Shown piece by piece: positions 51,497 through 61,930 of a stretch of 64,000 bases of DNA. How positions within the stretch are numbered: the first letter of the stretch is position 1; each line of letters opens with the position of its first letter. A program made the position numbers and the translations under genes. Source of the DNA: Alcanivoracaceae bacterium (GTDB lineage Bacteria; Pseudomonadota; Gammaproteobacteria; Xanthomonadales; Marinicellaceae); the NCBI GenBank assembly GCA_016744455.1, contig JADGEI010000020.1, positions 1 through 64,000 on the forward strand, written 5' to 3'. The notes below the pieces were generated by a model. The model made no database searches. It was not told where the DNA came from and worked only from the letters and a program-made list of their open reading frames with translations.

Positions 51497-52473
51497 TAAA
51501 AACAATGATTTTATACATTGCTGTAGTTATAACGAATATTAGCTATGCTGCTGATGAAGTTAAAATATCCGGCGAATTAAAAGCCATGGACACTGATAAT
51601 TTTTCTCCGCCAAGAGTAGAAGGGGTTTGGCAGTATACAGTTTCATTTATGGCAGAAGATGGCTCTGTGGTTAAGCCAGGTATGCCAGTATTGATGTTTA
51701 AAACGGATGACATAAATAGAAAGCTTATTGACTCTCAAGGACAGTTAGCTATAAAACAAAGTGAAGTGAAAAACAATAATGCCAATGAATTAGAAAGCTT
51801 TGAAAAAAAAGCCATTGCTATCGAAGAGAAAAAGATGCAGCTAGAAAAAGCGCAAAGAAAAGCAGAATTGCCACGAAGTGTTTTAGCAAAAAATGATTAC
51901 CAAGAAAACCAGCTAAGGCTTGAGCTAGCTAAGAAACAATACAATTCATCACAATTGGATTATGAATTACATAAACAAAAAAGCAAAACGGAAAAACAAA
52001 TACTAGAAACAAAAATAAATAAATTAAATGCTGAAATAACACAATATACTGCATCAATATCTAGCATGAAGATGTTCGCTAAAGCAGAAGGAATTGTTAT
52101 GCATAAAACCAATTGGCAGGGTGAAAAATACGCTGTTGGTGACACTATATGGGGCAATAGACGCGTGGTTGAAGTGGCGAACTTAAATAAGATTATTGCT
52201 GAAATTAAAATTGCAGAGAACGATATTAAACATGTTAAGCTTAATCAGAAAATCAAGGTTAAGTTGGATTCTTTGCCTGACAAGGAATTTAATGGTTCGA
52301 TTATAAATATTTCTAAAGTAGTACGAATCAAATCAAAAAATCAGCCCAGTAAAGTTTTAGAGGCGACAGTTGAAATTGACGATGTTGATACGGAAGTGAT
52401 GCGCCCTGGGATGCGGTTAAATGCAACACTAAATTTAGATAAGTCTACAAACTCTAAAAGCGGAAACCCATAA
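51493..52473 (+). CDS. HlyD-like periplasmic adaptor, second of three
   Basis: 326 residues with a signal peptide (about 1-19). Same layout as the first: lipoyl half (VSFMAEDGSVVKPGMPVLMFKTDD), helical hairpin rich in Lys and Glu (about 75-190), second lipoyl half (MFAKAEGIVMHKTNWQGEKYAVGDTIW) and beta barrel (KIAENDIKHVKLNQKIKVKLDS). It is diverged from the first, so the two are not a recent duplication. ATG overlaps the previous stop, and its own stop overlaps the next start (TAATG). Confidence 0.85.
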   Translation: MIKTMILYIAVVITNISYAADEVKISGELKAMDTDNFSPPRVEGVWQYTVSFMAEDGSVVKPGMPVLMFKTDDINRKLIDSQGQLAIKQSEVKNNNANELESFEKKAIAIEEKKMQLEKAQRKAELPRSVLAKNDYQENQLRLELAKKQYNSSQLDYELHKQKSKTEKQILETKINKLNAEITQYTASISSMKMFAKAEGIVMHKTNWQGEKYAVGDTIWGNRRVVEVANLNKIIAEIKIAENDIKHVKLNQKIKVKLDSLPDKEFNGSIINISKVVRIKSKNQPSKVLEATVEIDDVDTEVMRPGMRLNATLNLDKSTNSKSGNP

Positions 52474-53684
52474 TGAAAAATTTATTTGTGTTGCTGCTTA
52501 TTTTCATATTGTCAGGTTGTGAAAAACAGGAAAATAAAACACCAGAATTGCATGTAATAAAATCTGAAACAGTATTTAGCCTGGTTGCCCAAGGCGAGTT
52601 AGAAGCAGTAAAAGCTACACCCATTACTGCTACAACATCATCAAGAAGGCCTCAAACTATCGCTTGGATTGCTGATCAATATTCACTAGTGAAAAAAGGC
52701 GATGTTATTGTCCAGTTTGATGGTGTTTCTTTTCAAAATGAGATGGATGCTGCTGAGTTTGAGTTGGTTAAACTTAATTATTCGCGTTTACAAAAAAACC
52801 GTGAGCTAGATAACTCTCTTGCTGATTTTAATAATGAAAGTGATGTGGTAGATTTTGAATATGTTATGGCTCAAAAATTCAACATTGATAATCCTATGTT
52901 GTACACCAAAATAGAAATGATTGATGCATCAGATAACGAAGAGTTTTTAGAAGCAAAATCAAATTATATTGATAATATGTCATCTCACTTTAAAGGCAAG
53001 TCTGATTCTGAAGTCGGTTTAATTAATTCAAAAAGCCAAATGCAGAAAGCCAAAGTAGAGATGAATCAAGCGAACCTAGATCAATTAGAGATATTAGCTC
53101 CACACGATGGTATTGTTGTTTTAAAAAAAGGTTGGGATGGTTCATTGCCACAAGCTGGCAAGTCTGTGTTTCCAGGGATGGGGTTGGCATCAATTCCAGA
53201 TCTATCATTGATGAAAGCCAAAATATTTGTGCCTGAAATAGAAGCAGTTGGATTAAAAAAAGATCAAAAAGTAGATATCAAATTACACGCTTTTCCTAAG
53301 CTAAAATTTACAGGTGTTATTAGTATGGTTAGTAAGTCAGCACAACCAAAAAAACGCAATAATCCAGTTAAATTTTTTACCGTTACAGTGACCATTAATG
53401 AAAAAGATGAAGCCATTTTGTTGCCAGGGCAGAGGCTAGATGCAACTATCTATACTACTGAAAAATCTGAAAACATTGTAGTTCCTATACAAACCATTTT
53501 TCGTAAAAACGGTAAGAGTTGGGTTTACCATAAAACAGCAAATGGAGATTACCGCAAGAAAGATGTGATGACAGGTATTTGCTCAACCAGTCAATGCATT
53601 GTAGAATCAGGGTTGTCTGAAGATGACATTATTGCATTAATAGAACCTATTAAAGAATCATCTAAAGACAAGGAGAAAAGTTAA
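52473..53684 (+). CDS. HlyD-like adaptor lipoprotein, third of three
   Basis: 403 residues. The N-terminus MKNLFVLLLIFILSGCEKQ is a lipoprotein signal with the lipidated Cys at residue 16. The body has lipoyl halves around VQFDG and LAPHDGIVVLKKGWDGS, a shorter and less regular hairpin region, a beta barrel (FVPEIEAVGLKKDQKVDIKLHAF) and a membrane-proximal domain (VVPIQTIFRKNGKSWVYHKTANGDYRKKDV) that the other two lack. It is therefore the most complete MacA-like adaptor. It precedes the permease gene directly. Confidence 0.87.
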   Translation: MKNLFVLLLIFILSGCEKQENKTPELHVIKSETVFSLVAQGELEAVKATPITATTSSRRPQTIAWIADQYSLVKKGDVIVQFDGVSFQNEMDAAEFELVKLNYSRLQKNRELDNSLADFNNESDVVDFEYVMAQKFNIDNPMLYTKIEMIDASDNEEFLEAKSNYIDNMSSHFKGKSDSEVGLINSKSQMQKAKVEMNQANLDQLEILAPHDGIVVLKKGWDGSLPQAGKSVFPGMGLASIPDLSLMKAKIFVPEIEAVGLKKDQKVDIKLHAFPKLKFTGVISMVSKSAQPKKRNNPVKFFTVTVTINEKDEAILLPGQRLDATIYTTEKSENIVVPIQTIFRKNGKSWVYHKTANGDYRKKDVMTGICSTSQCIVESGLSEDDIIALIEPIKESSKDKEKS

Positions 53685-54914
53685 ATGCGAGTTCTATTCT
53701 ATCAAGCACTGAATGAAATGATGCACCATAAACTGCGCACTTTGCTTACCCTATTAGGCATGGTTTTTGGTGTAGGTGCTGTTATTGCAATGCTGAGTAT
53801 TGGCGAGGGTGCAAAAGTTGAATCTACAAGGTTGATTGAATCTATGGGCCTAAGAAATTTAGTCATTAATGAAAAGCAAAACGATGTAGAAACCCGAAAA
53901 GAAATACGTAAAAATTCTATTGGATTAAGCTTGAATGACATGCGTGCAATTTCTGGTTCCTTGCCTTTTGTTACAGAACACTGTGCTGAAAAAAATATCA
54001 ATACCTATTCATTGTTTTCAAAAAACACCTCATCTGATAGTTCTGTAATGGCAATCTCTGCAGATTGTTTTAAAATGTCAAATTTAAAAACTCAAAGCGG
54101 TAACCTTTTCACAAATGAAGACAATGCTTCTAATAGACAAGTGGCAGTAATAGGAGCAGAGGTAGCAGGAGCATTATTTCCAAAAGAAGATGCGATTGGT
54201 AAGTTGATTAAGGTAAACCATTTGTGGGTTGAAGTTATTGGCGTATTAAAACAACAAAAACTCAGTAAAAAAGAAATCCAAGGTATAAAATTAGGCGCAG
54301 AGCATAATCGTATATTTCTTCCTTTGTCGACAGCACATAAACGTTTAAAAATCCCAGAATTAGAAAGCCAAGTCGACAGTATCCGTGTAACTATCGATGA
54401 AACAATAAAACCACAAATTGCAGCATTAGCAATAGACAGATTACTCAAACGTCGTCATGGAAATGTTGATGATTTTGAGATTGTTGTTCCTGCATCATTA
54501 TTAAATCAACAGAATAAAACGCAAAAGATATTCACTATAGTCATGTCTAGTATTGCAGGTATTTCATTACTTGTTGGTGGAATAGGTATAATGAATATCA
54601 TGTTAGCAACCATACTTGAACGCACCAAGGAAATCGGCCTGATGCGAGCACTTGGAGCCAGAAAATCAGATATTAAAAATCAGTTCTTGGTCGAATCTGC
54701 GACCATTTCAGCAGTAGGCGCATTACTTGGCATTGTCATGGGCGTAGCACTATCATTTATGATCCAATCTTTTGCAGATTGGCCTGTTCAATGGTCTTTT
54801 TCTTCTATAATTTTAGCTGTAGTTGTGTGCCTAATTACGGGTGTTGGTTTTGGTTATTATCCAGCTAAGAAAGCCGCAGAATTGGATCCTATATTGGCTT
54901 TACAAAAGAATTAA
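53685..54914 (+). CDS. MacB-like ABC transporter permease (FtsX fold)
   Basis: 409 residues. TM1 is about 18-42 (KLRTLLTLLGMVFGVGAVIAM). A large periplasmic MacB_PCD domain follows (about 45-275). TM2 is about 282-308, TM3 about 335-358 and TM4 about 370-392, ending with GYYPAKKAAELDPILALQKN, a signature of MacB and LolC/E relatives. GGAG lies before the ATG, which directly follows the previous stop. With the separate ATPase it forms a type VII (mechanotransmitting) ABC system. Such systems move substrates from the periplasm outward; the substrate is unknown. Confidence 0.92.
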   Translation: MRVLFYQALNEMMHHKLRTLLTLLGMVFGVGAVIAMLSIGEGAKVESTRLIESMGLRNLVINEKQNDVETRKEIRKNSIGLSLNDMRAISGSLPFVTEHCAEKNINTYSLFSKNTSSDSSVMAISADCFKMSNLKTQSGNLFTNEDNASNRQVAVIGAEVAGALFPKEDAIGKLIKVNHLWVEVIGVLKQQKLSKKEIQGIKLGAEHNRIFLPLSTAHKRLKIPELESQVDSIRVTIDETIKPQIAALAIDRLLKRRHGNVDDFEIVVPASLLNQQNKTQKIFTIVMSSIAGISLLVGGIGIMNIMLATILERTKEIGLMRALGARKSDIKNQFLVESATISAVGALLGIVMGVALSFMIQSFADWPVQWSFSSIILAVVVCLITGVGFGYYPAKKAAELDPILALQKN

Positions 54915-55042
54915 TTGTTTAATTAACTCTTATTTATTAGGTTTTGAACTATAAGTACAACTTTTTGCGCTAAATGTACAAGTCATTGTTTATTAGTTAG
55001 CTTTATAATTAATCAAATTATTGATTTTCTATGGAGAGACTG

Positions 55043-58000
55043 ATGAACTTTTTTAATAAAACCATCGTTGTACTTGTTTTTTCGCTAATATTACAACTCC
55101 TGCCTGCTAACCAAATAATGGCAGCTATCGATGACGATGAGACAAATAGCTCATTTCAAAACAATTCTATCAAACAAATCAAGGCAGCTGCACAAGAGGC
55201 AAAATTAATCGTATCTGAAGTTTTTACCAATGATCGTTTTGGACAATCTGTCAGTTTATCTGGAAATCGAGCAGCAATTGGTGTTGAAAACGACGATTTC
55301 ATGGGCAGTGGCTCTGGCTCGGTATTTATGTATGATTTTGATGGTTTAAACTGGGTAAAGTCTCAAAGGTTAATTGCCAGTGATGCCAGTACCGGCGACC
55401 ATTTTGGGGCTTCCCTCAGTCTTTCTGCTTCAGGTACTCAAGTTGTTATTGGCGCACCTAGTGCAGATACCGAGGGCCGAGTTTATGTGTTTGAACACAA
55501 TGGAATAAGTTGGGTTGAGACTCAAATATTAACCCCTACAAATGCAAATGTTGTAAACCCTTCTTTCGGCGAGTCTGTGAGTTTATCAGTAGGCCGTATA
55601 TTGATAGGTTCTCCACTTGATAATGAACTAAATGAAAACAGTGGAGCAGCTTATATCTTTGATTATGACAATATGAATAATATTTGGATTCAAAGTCAAA
55701 AATTGAAAATTTCAGGGCTTTCTCTTCATGCTAGACTTGGCTCTAGTGTTAGCTTATTTGGATTTGCAGCTGTTATTGGTGCAAAAAATGAAGAAAGTAA
55801 TGGTGTTAAGGTCGGTTCGGCTTATGTTTTCAATTTGAATATGAACAACAACATGTGGGAAAACAATCAAAAAATTATAGGAGATGGTGTTGTAATTTTT
55901 AGTGGTTTTGGTAGTTCTGTTAGTATGTATAGCACCCAAATGGCGATAGCAGCACCAAGAGAAGACAATAATAAGGGCTACGTATACACTTACCATTTAG
56001 ATAATGGAACATGGATGTTTACAGAAAAATTATCATCAGGTGAAGAGTTAGCAGATAACTTTGGTAGTTCAGTCAGCCATGCAAACAATAGAGTTATCAT
56101 TGGAGCAAGGAATGATGATGATCCTGTTTTTGGAGTGAATAATTTAGGGTCAGTGCATATATTTGACTACGATGCTGTCAACGATGATTGGAATGCAACA
56201 CAAAAATTAACACCTGAAGACGGTGGTAATTTCAATAAAGTATTTGGAAACTCAGTAGCAATAGATGTAAACGACCCTGACCAAATACTCATTGGAGCAA
56301 ACGGCGATGATGAAATGGCTACTTCTTCTGGCTCTGCTTATGTGGTTAAATTAGAAATGATCAACTGGGTAGAAGAGCAAAAACTTAGTCAAGCAGATGG
56401 TGCTGTGGATGATAGATTTGGAAATTCTGTTAGTATTTTTGGTGATACAGCTGTTGTTGGAGCATCTCAAGACAAGGATATGGGAATTAATTCCGGTGCT
56501 GTTTATTTGTTTGATTATGTAGACAGTAATTGGATATTCGGTCAAAAACTGTTTGCCAGTGATGCTGATACTGGAGATTTTTTTGGGTCTGCAGTAAGTT
56601 TAGACAATACGCGTTTGATTGTAGGTGCCCGAGGAAAAGATGATAATGGTAGTTTTTCAGGAGCTGTTTATGAATATAACCATGATGGCAATAACTGGGT
56701 TGAGAGTCAAATAATATTAGCTACAGATGGAGAAAGTGGGGATATTTTTGGTAATTCATTACAGCTATCTGGAGACAGAATGATAATTGGTGCGCCAGGG
56801 GATGACATTCCATTTTTTTCGGGAGCAGGTTCTGCCTACATCTATGATTATGATTCTATTAACCAAGAATGGAATGAAAGCCATAAATTAATTGCATCAG
56901 ATCCTCAATTTAACCATGATTTTGGCATAAGTGTTGATGTTGATGGAGACAAAGCCTTGATAGGTGCTTGGAGGGATGATGATAATGGAAGTACAGCCGG
57001 TTCAGCTTACATGTTTCATTTCGACAGTTTAAACAACAATTGGGTACAACAACCAAAATTTATTCCCCTTGGAATTAATGCCAGTGATCAATTTGGCTTT
57101 GGTGTGAGTTTGGAAGGGGATTGGGCTGTGATTGGGGCACCAGATAAGGAAGATGATGCTACGGGATCATTAAAAATAGGTTCGACTTATATTTATAACT
57201 ACGTCAATCCAAATTGGGTCAACACGCAAAAAATTACAGCTGGAATCAATGCACAACATTTTGATGATTTTGGGCATTCTGTTAGTATTTCAGGGAATCG
57301 CATTCTCGTTGCAAGCAAGGGAGACAATGAAAATGGAGCCAACGCTGGTGCAGCTTATGTTTATGAATTCAATGGAGTGAACTGGTTCCAAAATCAAAAA
57401 CTAACTGCAAATGATGGTGCGGCAGGTGACTTCTTTGGATCAAGTGTGGCAATTTCTGGCAATAAAACCTTAGTCGGAGCAACTGGTGATGACAATAATT
57501 GGATTGATGATGGCGCAGCTTATATTATTAATGTAGCAGAAAGGTATGATTTAAGCATCAATGTTTCAGGTCTTGCACAGGGTAATAATGCAACATTTGT
57601 TAACGGAAATGATACACTGACTATTACATCAGATTCTCAACAAATATTATCAAACCTGGCTGATACCGCGAGTTATGATGTCATAATAACAAATCAACCG
57701 ACTTTTCCTAATCAAGTTTGCCACTTTGATGACTCAGGAACAGATACAATAACCGGAACAATAACAGGCAACGATGTAGTGCTTGATGTGACATGTACAA
57801 CGGTTCAATATGAATTAAGTGTTAGAGTATCTGGCATTGCAGCAGGTAATAGCATTGAAGTGACCAATAATCTTGGAGATAATTTGGTTTTGGATACCAA
57901 CAATGAAACTAAAATCTTTCCCACTAAAATTGATCACCGTGCTAGCTTCACAATTAGTTTGGTTTCAGCACAGCCGACTACACCAAACCAAACGTGCGAT

Positions 58001-58351
58001 AATGTAACTAGCATCATGAACGGTGATGTTCTAAGGTATATTTTTTGTAGAACCAATCAATATTCAATAGGCGGAAATGTAAATGGTTTGATTACCGGTA
58101 ATGAACTGGTATTGGAAAATAGTATAGGTCCTGCTTTAACCATCACCACAGACGGCGGCTTTACATTTCCAACCAAACTAGATGACGAATCTCTATATAC
58201 AGTGAACATTATAGGCCAACCCAGAACACCTCATCAAACATGCGAAATCGCCAACGCAACAGGGCAATTGGCAGGAAATGATGTGACTAATGTGTCAATT
58301 AATTGTATAGTTTCTCCTGACCTTATTTTCCATAACGATTTCGAGAATTAA
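55043..58351 (+). CDS. secreted fourteen-repeat FG-GAP protein with beta repeats and DFEN tail
   Basis: 1102 residues from the ATG at 55043, which has GGAGAG upstream (a first ATG at 55031 overlaps that site). Signal peptide about 1-28. Fourteen FG-GAP repeats (about 60-830, FGxSVSLxGxRxxIGAxxDD...AYVFDYD) suggest two propellers. Three roughly 85-residue beta repeats follow (SGLAQGNNATF, SGIAAGNSIEV, NGLITGNELVL), each ending at a conserved Cys; the 14672 protein has two related repeats. It ends SPDLIFHNDFEN, a variant of the shared tail. It lies 128 bases after the ABC exporter operon and 2 bases before the DUF302 gene. Confidence 0.87.
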   Translation: MNFFNKTIVVLVFSLILQLLPANQIMAAIDDDETNSSFQNNSIKQIKAAAQEAKLIVSEVFTNDRFGQSVSLSGNRAAIGVENDDFMGSGSGSVFMYDFDGLNWVKSQRLIASDASTGDHFGASLSLSASGTQVVIGAPSADTEGRVYVFEHNGISWVETQILTPTNANVVNPSFGESVSLSVGRILIGSPLDNELNENSGAAYIFDYDNMNNIWIQSQKLKISGLSLHARLGSSVSLFGFAAVIGAKNEESNGVKVGSAYVFNLNMNNNMWENNQKIIGDGVVIFSGFGSSVSMYSTQMAIAAPREDNNKGYVYTYHLDNGTWMFTEKLSSGEELADNFGSSVSHANNRVIIGARNDDDPVFGVNNLGSVHIFDYDAVNDDWNATQKLTPEDGGNFNKVFGNSVAIDVNDPDQILIGANGDDEMATSSGSAYVVKLEMINWVEEQKLSQADGAVDDRFGNSVSIFGDTAVVGASQDKDMGINSGAVYLFDYVDSNWIFGQKLFASDADTGDFFGSAVSLDNTRLIVGARGKDDNGSFSGAVYEYNHDGNNWVESQIILATDGESGDIFGNSLQLSGDRMIIGAPGDDIPFFSGAGSAYIYDYDSINQEWNESHKLIASDPQFNHDFGISVDVDGDKALIGAWRDDDNGSTAGSAYMFHFDSLNNNWVQQPKFIPLGINASDQFGFGVSLEGDWAVIGAPDKEDDATGSLKIGSTYIYNYVNPNWVNTQKITAGINAQHFDDFGHSVSISGNRILVASKGDNENGANAGAAYVYEFNGVNWFQNQKLTANDGAAGDFFGSSVAISGNKTLVGATGDDNNWIDDGAAYIINVAERYDLSINVSGLAQGNNATFVNGNDTLTITSDSQQILSNLADTASYDVIITNQPTFPNQVCHFDDSGTDTITGTITGNDVVLDVTCTTVQYELSVRVSGIAAGNSIEVTNNLGDNLVLDTNNETKIFPTKIDHRASFTISLVSAQPTTPNQTCDNVTSIMNGDVLRYIFCRTNQYSIGGNVNGLITGNELVLENSIGPALTITTDGGFTFPTKLDDESLYTVNIIGQPRTPHQTCEIANATGQLAGNDVTNVSINCIVSPDLIFHNDFEN

Positions 58352-58353
58352 CC

Positions 58354-58800
58354 ATGAAAAAATCAATAAATATTTTAGCCGTCCTTTTTGTTAGTAACCT
58401 TGTTTTTGCCGACAATGGACTCATCACATTAAAAAGCAACCACACTGTCAAAGAGACTGTTAAGCAATTGAAGCACGCTTTAAACACAAAAGGCATGACT
58501 ATCTTTGATACGATTAATCACAAAAAAGGTGCAAAAGGTGTAGGCAAAAAATTACGCCCAACTACAGTCGTTATATTCGGCAACCCAAAAATTGGCACAC
58601 CTTTAATGCACTGTTCTCAAACTATGGCTATAGACTTACCACAAAAAGCCTTGATTTGGAAAGATGTAGACGGAACGGTTTGGTATAGCTATAATGATCC
58701 ACACTATCTAGCTCAACGTCATAATATAAAAGGCTGTGAGAAAGTATTGAATAAAGTGACTAATGCGTTAGCAAACTTTGCTAACGCAGCAGTTAATTAA
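58354..58800 (+). CDS. secreted DUF302 protein
   Basis: 148 residues. Signal peptide about 1-19 (ending VFA). The DUF302 pattern is clear: VKETVKQLKHALNTKGMTIFDTINHKKGAKGVGKKLRPTTVVIFGNPKIGTPLM, then MAIDLPQKALIWKDVDGTVWYSYNDP. The molecular function of this family is not settled; members are often periplasmic. It begins two bases after the FG-GAP gene and is likely in the same transcript. Confidence 0.85.
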   Translation: MKKSINILAVLFVSNLVFADNGLITLKSNHTVKETVKQLKHALNTKGMTIFDTINHKKGAKGVGKKLRPTTVVIFGNPKIGTPLMHCSQTMAIDLPQKALIWKDVDGTVWYSYNDPHYLAQRHNIKGCEKVLNKVTNALANFANAAVN

Positions 58801-58855
58801 TGAATAAAAATTTACTCTATATTGATTGGAATAGTACGGCCTGATGTTTGTGGTG

Positions 58856-59686
58856 TTATTTGAGATGATTGGAATGATATTTTAAATGATCTTCAATAAA
58901 AGTAGCAATAAAAAAATAACTATGATCGTAACCACTTTGCATTCTTAATATGAGTGGATGGTTAAATTCTTTGCATACACTTTCTAATCGTTGTGGTTGT
59001 AAGTATTCTTCTAGAAACTCATCATTTGTGCCTTGGTCAATAAATAAAGGAATTCTTTGTGTTGCGGTCTTTATCAATTCACAGGAGTCGTACTGTTGCC
59101 AAGATTCAAAATTATTACCCAAGTAACCTTTTAAGGCTTTTTGCCCCCAAGGCGTTCTTGTAGGAGCGACAATGGGTGAAAAGGCACTAACACTTTGGTA
59201 TTGGCTCGGGTTTCTAAGAGCTAATATTAGAGCACCGTGCCCACCCATTGAGTGCCCTGAAATACTTTTCTTGTCAGTGACATTAAAGTTTGATTCGATA
59301 ATCACGGGCAATTCCTGGTATACATAATCATACATATTGTAATGTTTTGTCCATTTTTCTTCAGTGGCATTGACGTAAAAACCAGCGCCATTTCCAAAAT
59401 CATAACTGTCATTTTCACCTTTAATACCTAAGTTTCTAGGGCTGGTGTCCATTGTAACAATTACGATACCAAGTTTAGCGGCCATACGTTGAGCACCGGC
59501 TTTAATAACAAAATTTTCTTCTGTACATGTTAAACCTGAAAGCCAATAAAGTACGGGTAGTTTTTTGTCGTTGACTTGTTTTGGTAAAAATACTGAAAAG
59601 ACCATGGGTGCATTGTTGATTTTTGAATCATGCTTGTAGGTTTCTTGTGAACCCCCAAATAATTTATACTTGCTTATTAATTTCAT
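58856..59686 (-). CDS. fghA: S-formylglutathione hydrolase
   Basis: Esterase-D family serine hydrolase of 276 residues that splits S-formylglutathione to formate and glutathione, the second step of formaldehyde detoxification. Visible are the LPVLYWLSGLTCTEENF oxyanion region, the nucleophile in GHSMGGHGAL, the acid region (FIDQGTNDEFL) and the His in SGYDHSYFF. Full length. It starts one base after the stop of the dehydrogenase gene, forming an operon with it. Confidence 0.95.
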   Translation of the reverse strand: MKLISKYKLFGGSQETYKHDSKINNAPMVFSVFLPKQVNDKKLPVLYWLSGLTCTEENFVIKAGAQRMAAKLGIVIVTMDTSPRNLGIKGENDSYDFGNGAGFYVNATEEKWTKHYNMYDYVYQELPVIIESNFNVTDKKSISGHSMGGHGALILALRNPSQYQSVSAFSPIVAPTRTPWGQKALKGYLGNNFESWQQYDSCELIKTATQRIPLFIDQGTNDEFLEEYLQPQRLESVCKEFNHPLILRMQSGYDHSYFFIATFIEDHLKYHSNHLK

Positions 59687-59687
59687 A

Positions 59688-60815
<1,128 letters not shown>

Positions 60816-60825
60816 TTAAAAAACT

Positions 60826-60854
60826 AGGATAGATTAAGCGCTTGAAAATTTCAA
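60826..60854 (-). promoter_or_regulatory. sigma-70-type promoter of frmA-fghA with overlapping palindrome
   Basis: Minus strand: TTGAAA (60854-60849), a 17-base spacer, then TATCCT (60831-60826), about 29 bases before the ATG. The palindrome TTGAAAATTTCAA (60842-60854) covers the -35 box and could be an operator. Confidence 0.55.
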
Positions 60855-60922
60855 TCAATGAAAGAGAAGTTTCAATATTTATAAGCTATGCTCAATACAC
60901 TAATTAATACTTTAATAATAAC

Positions 60923-61126
60923 ATGTCCGATAATTGGGAGTTGCCTGATGTGGTTTTATATCCCACTTGTAGTGGCACATCAATCGCCATGACTGAAGAA
61001 GAAACTGCTAAAAACTTGAGTCAAGTATGGAAAGAAAAATACTGGTTGATCTGTCCAAAAGCTGCTGCTTGTATGGCAACATTGAAACCATTATCTCAGC
61101 ATGGTAAGATCAAAAAGAACGATTAA
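60923..61126 (+). CDS. possible small Cys-containing protein
   Basis: 67 residues from ATG 60923, divergent from frmA. Three Cys (PTCSGTS, LICPKAAACM) and a Lys-rich end; no signal peptide. No ribosome site is clear and no family is recognised. The Cys residues might bind metal or respond to aldehyde stress, but this is speculation. It may not be a real gene. Confidence 0.4.
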   Translation: MSDNWELPDVVLYPTCSGTSIAMTEEETAKNLSQVWKEKYWLICPKAAACMATLKPLSQHGKIKKND

Positions 61127-61169
61127 ATAGTGGTGTTTAATACAGGCTCCTTTGAAAAATATTTACCTG

Positions 61170-61225
61170 ATGACAGGCATTTATTGTAAAAATATAATAT
61201 AAATCTAAGGCTTGTCACAAACAAG
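61170..61225 (+). promoter_or_regulatory. promoter and possible operator of the XRE gene
   Basis: ATGACA (61170-61175), a 17-base spacer and TATAAT (61193-61198) form a good sigma-70 promoter. Just downstream, CTTGT-CACAA-ACAAG (61211-61225) is an inverted repeat where an autorepressor could bind. The 5' leader would be about 60 bases. Confidence 0.5.
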
Positions 61226-61265
61226 TCAGGTTAATGGCGTGGTCATATTCCTGGAAATATTTACT

Positions 61266-61826
61266 ATGGAAACCACCCTGAAAATAGAGAAGCAAATGAT
61301 AGTTAGAAAACTGAGGCTAAAAAAAGGTTGGTCACAAGAGCAACTGGCAGAATTGACAAATTTAAGTGTCAGAACAATTCAAAGAGCTGAGCGAGGGCAA
61401 AAACCAAGCTTAGAAACAGCAAGATCATTGGCGGCGATATTTGAGGTGGATATTTCAACATTTAATATAGGAGTGAATACCATGAATAGCATAAATAATA
61501 ACGAAGAATCAAACCAAGTTAGTCTTGGATCAACAAACGATTTAAAAAAAGAACCTCAGAATGCAGGATTGAAAAATGATGAGCAACAAGCAATAGAATA
61601 TGTCAAAGGCATTAAAGAATTTTATAGCCACTTAATTCTTTATATTGTATTTGGTCTTGTGGTTTTTGTATTTAAAAGCCAAACTAAAGTAGAATTTTTC
61701 TGGCCATTTATTGGCTGGGGAGTTGGGGTCATTGCTCACGGTTTAATGGCTTTTGAAGTGATTAATTTCAAAATGCACAAATGGGAAAAAAGAATGATAG
61801 AAAAAAAATTGGGTCGAAAACTTTAA
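61266..61826 (+). CDS. XRE-family regulator with C-terminal membrane segments
   Basis: I use the ATG at 61266 (186 residues; TGGAAA upstream) rather than a TTG at 61212. The helix-turn-helix is at residues about 12-62 (VRKLRLKKGWSQEQLAELTNLSVRTIQRAERGQKPSLETARSLAAIFEVD). A polar linker follows. Two hydrophobic helices (FYSHLILYIVFGLVVFVF and FFWPFIGWGVGVIAHGLMAF) with a short basic tail match the bacterial 2TM domain (PF13239). It is a membrane-tethered transcription factor of unknown target, probably autoregulated. Transcribed alone. Confidence 0.8.
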   Translation: METTLKIEKQMIVRKLRLKKGWSQEQLAELTNLSVRTIQRAERGQKPSLETARSLAAIFEVDISTFNIGVNTMNSINNNEESNQVSLGSTNDLKKEPQNAGLKNDEQQAIEYVKGIKEFYSHLILYIVFGLVVFVFKSQTKVEFFWPFIGWGVGVIAHGLMAFEVINFKMHKWEKRMIEKKLGRKL

Positions 61827-61831
61827 TTTAG

Positions 61832-61860
61832 GAAAAAAATGGCTAAATTAATTTGGCCAT
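61832..61860 (-). terminator. rho-independent terminator
   Basis: On the minus strand, ATGGCCAAAT, two bases, ATTTAGCCAT (one G-T pair) form a 10-bp stem followed by seven T (61838-61832). It ends the minus-strand GFE-tailed remnant. On the plus strand the same stem lies just after the XRE gene. Confidence 0.7.
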
Positions 61861-61930
61861 TAAACTTATTGAGCCCAAAATACAGAGATGTATCTTGGAC
61901 TCATTAAGAAGAGCTTAAATGTTCAGTAGA

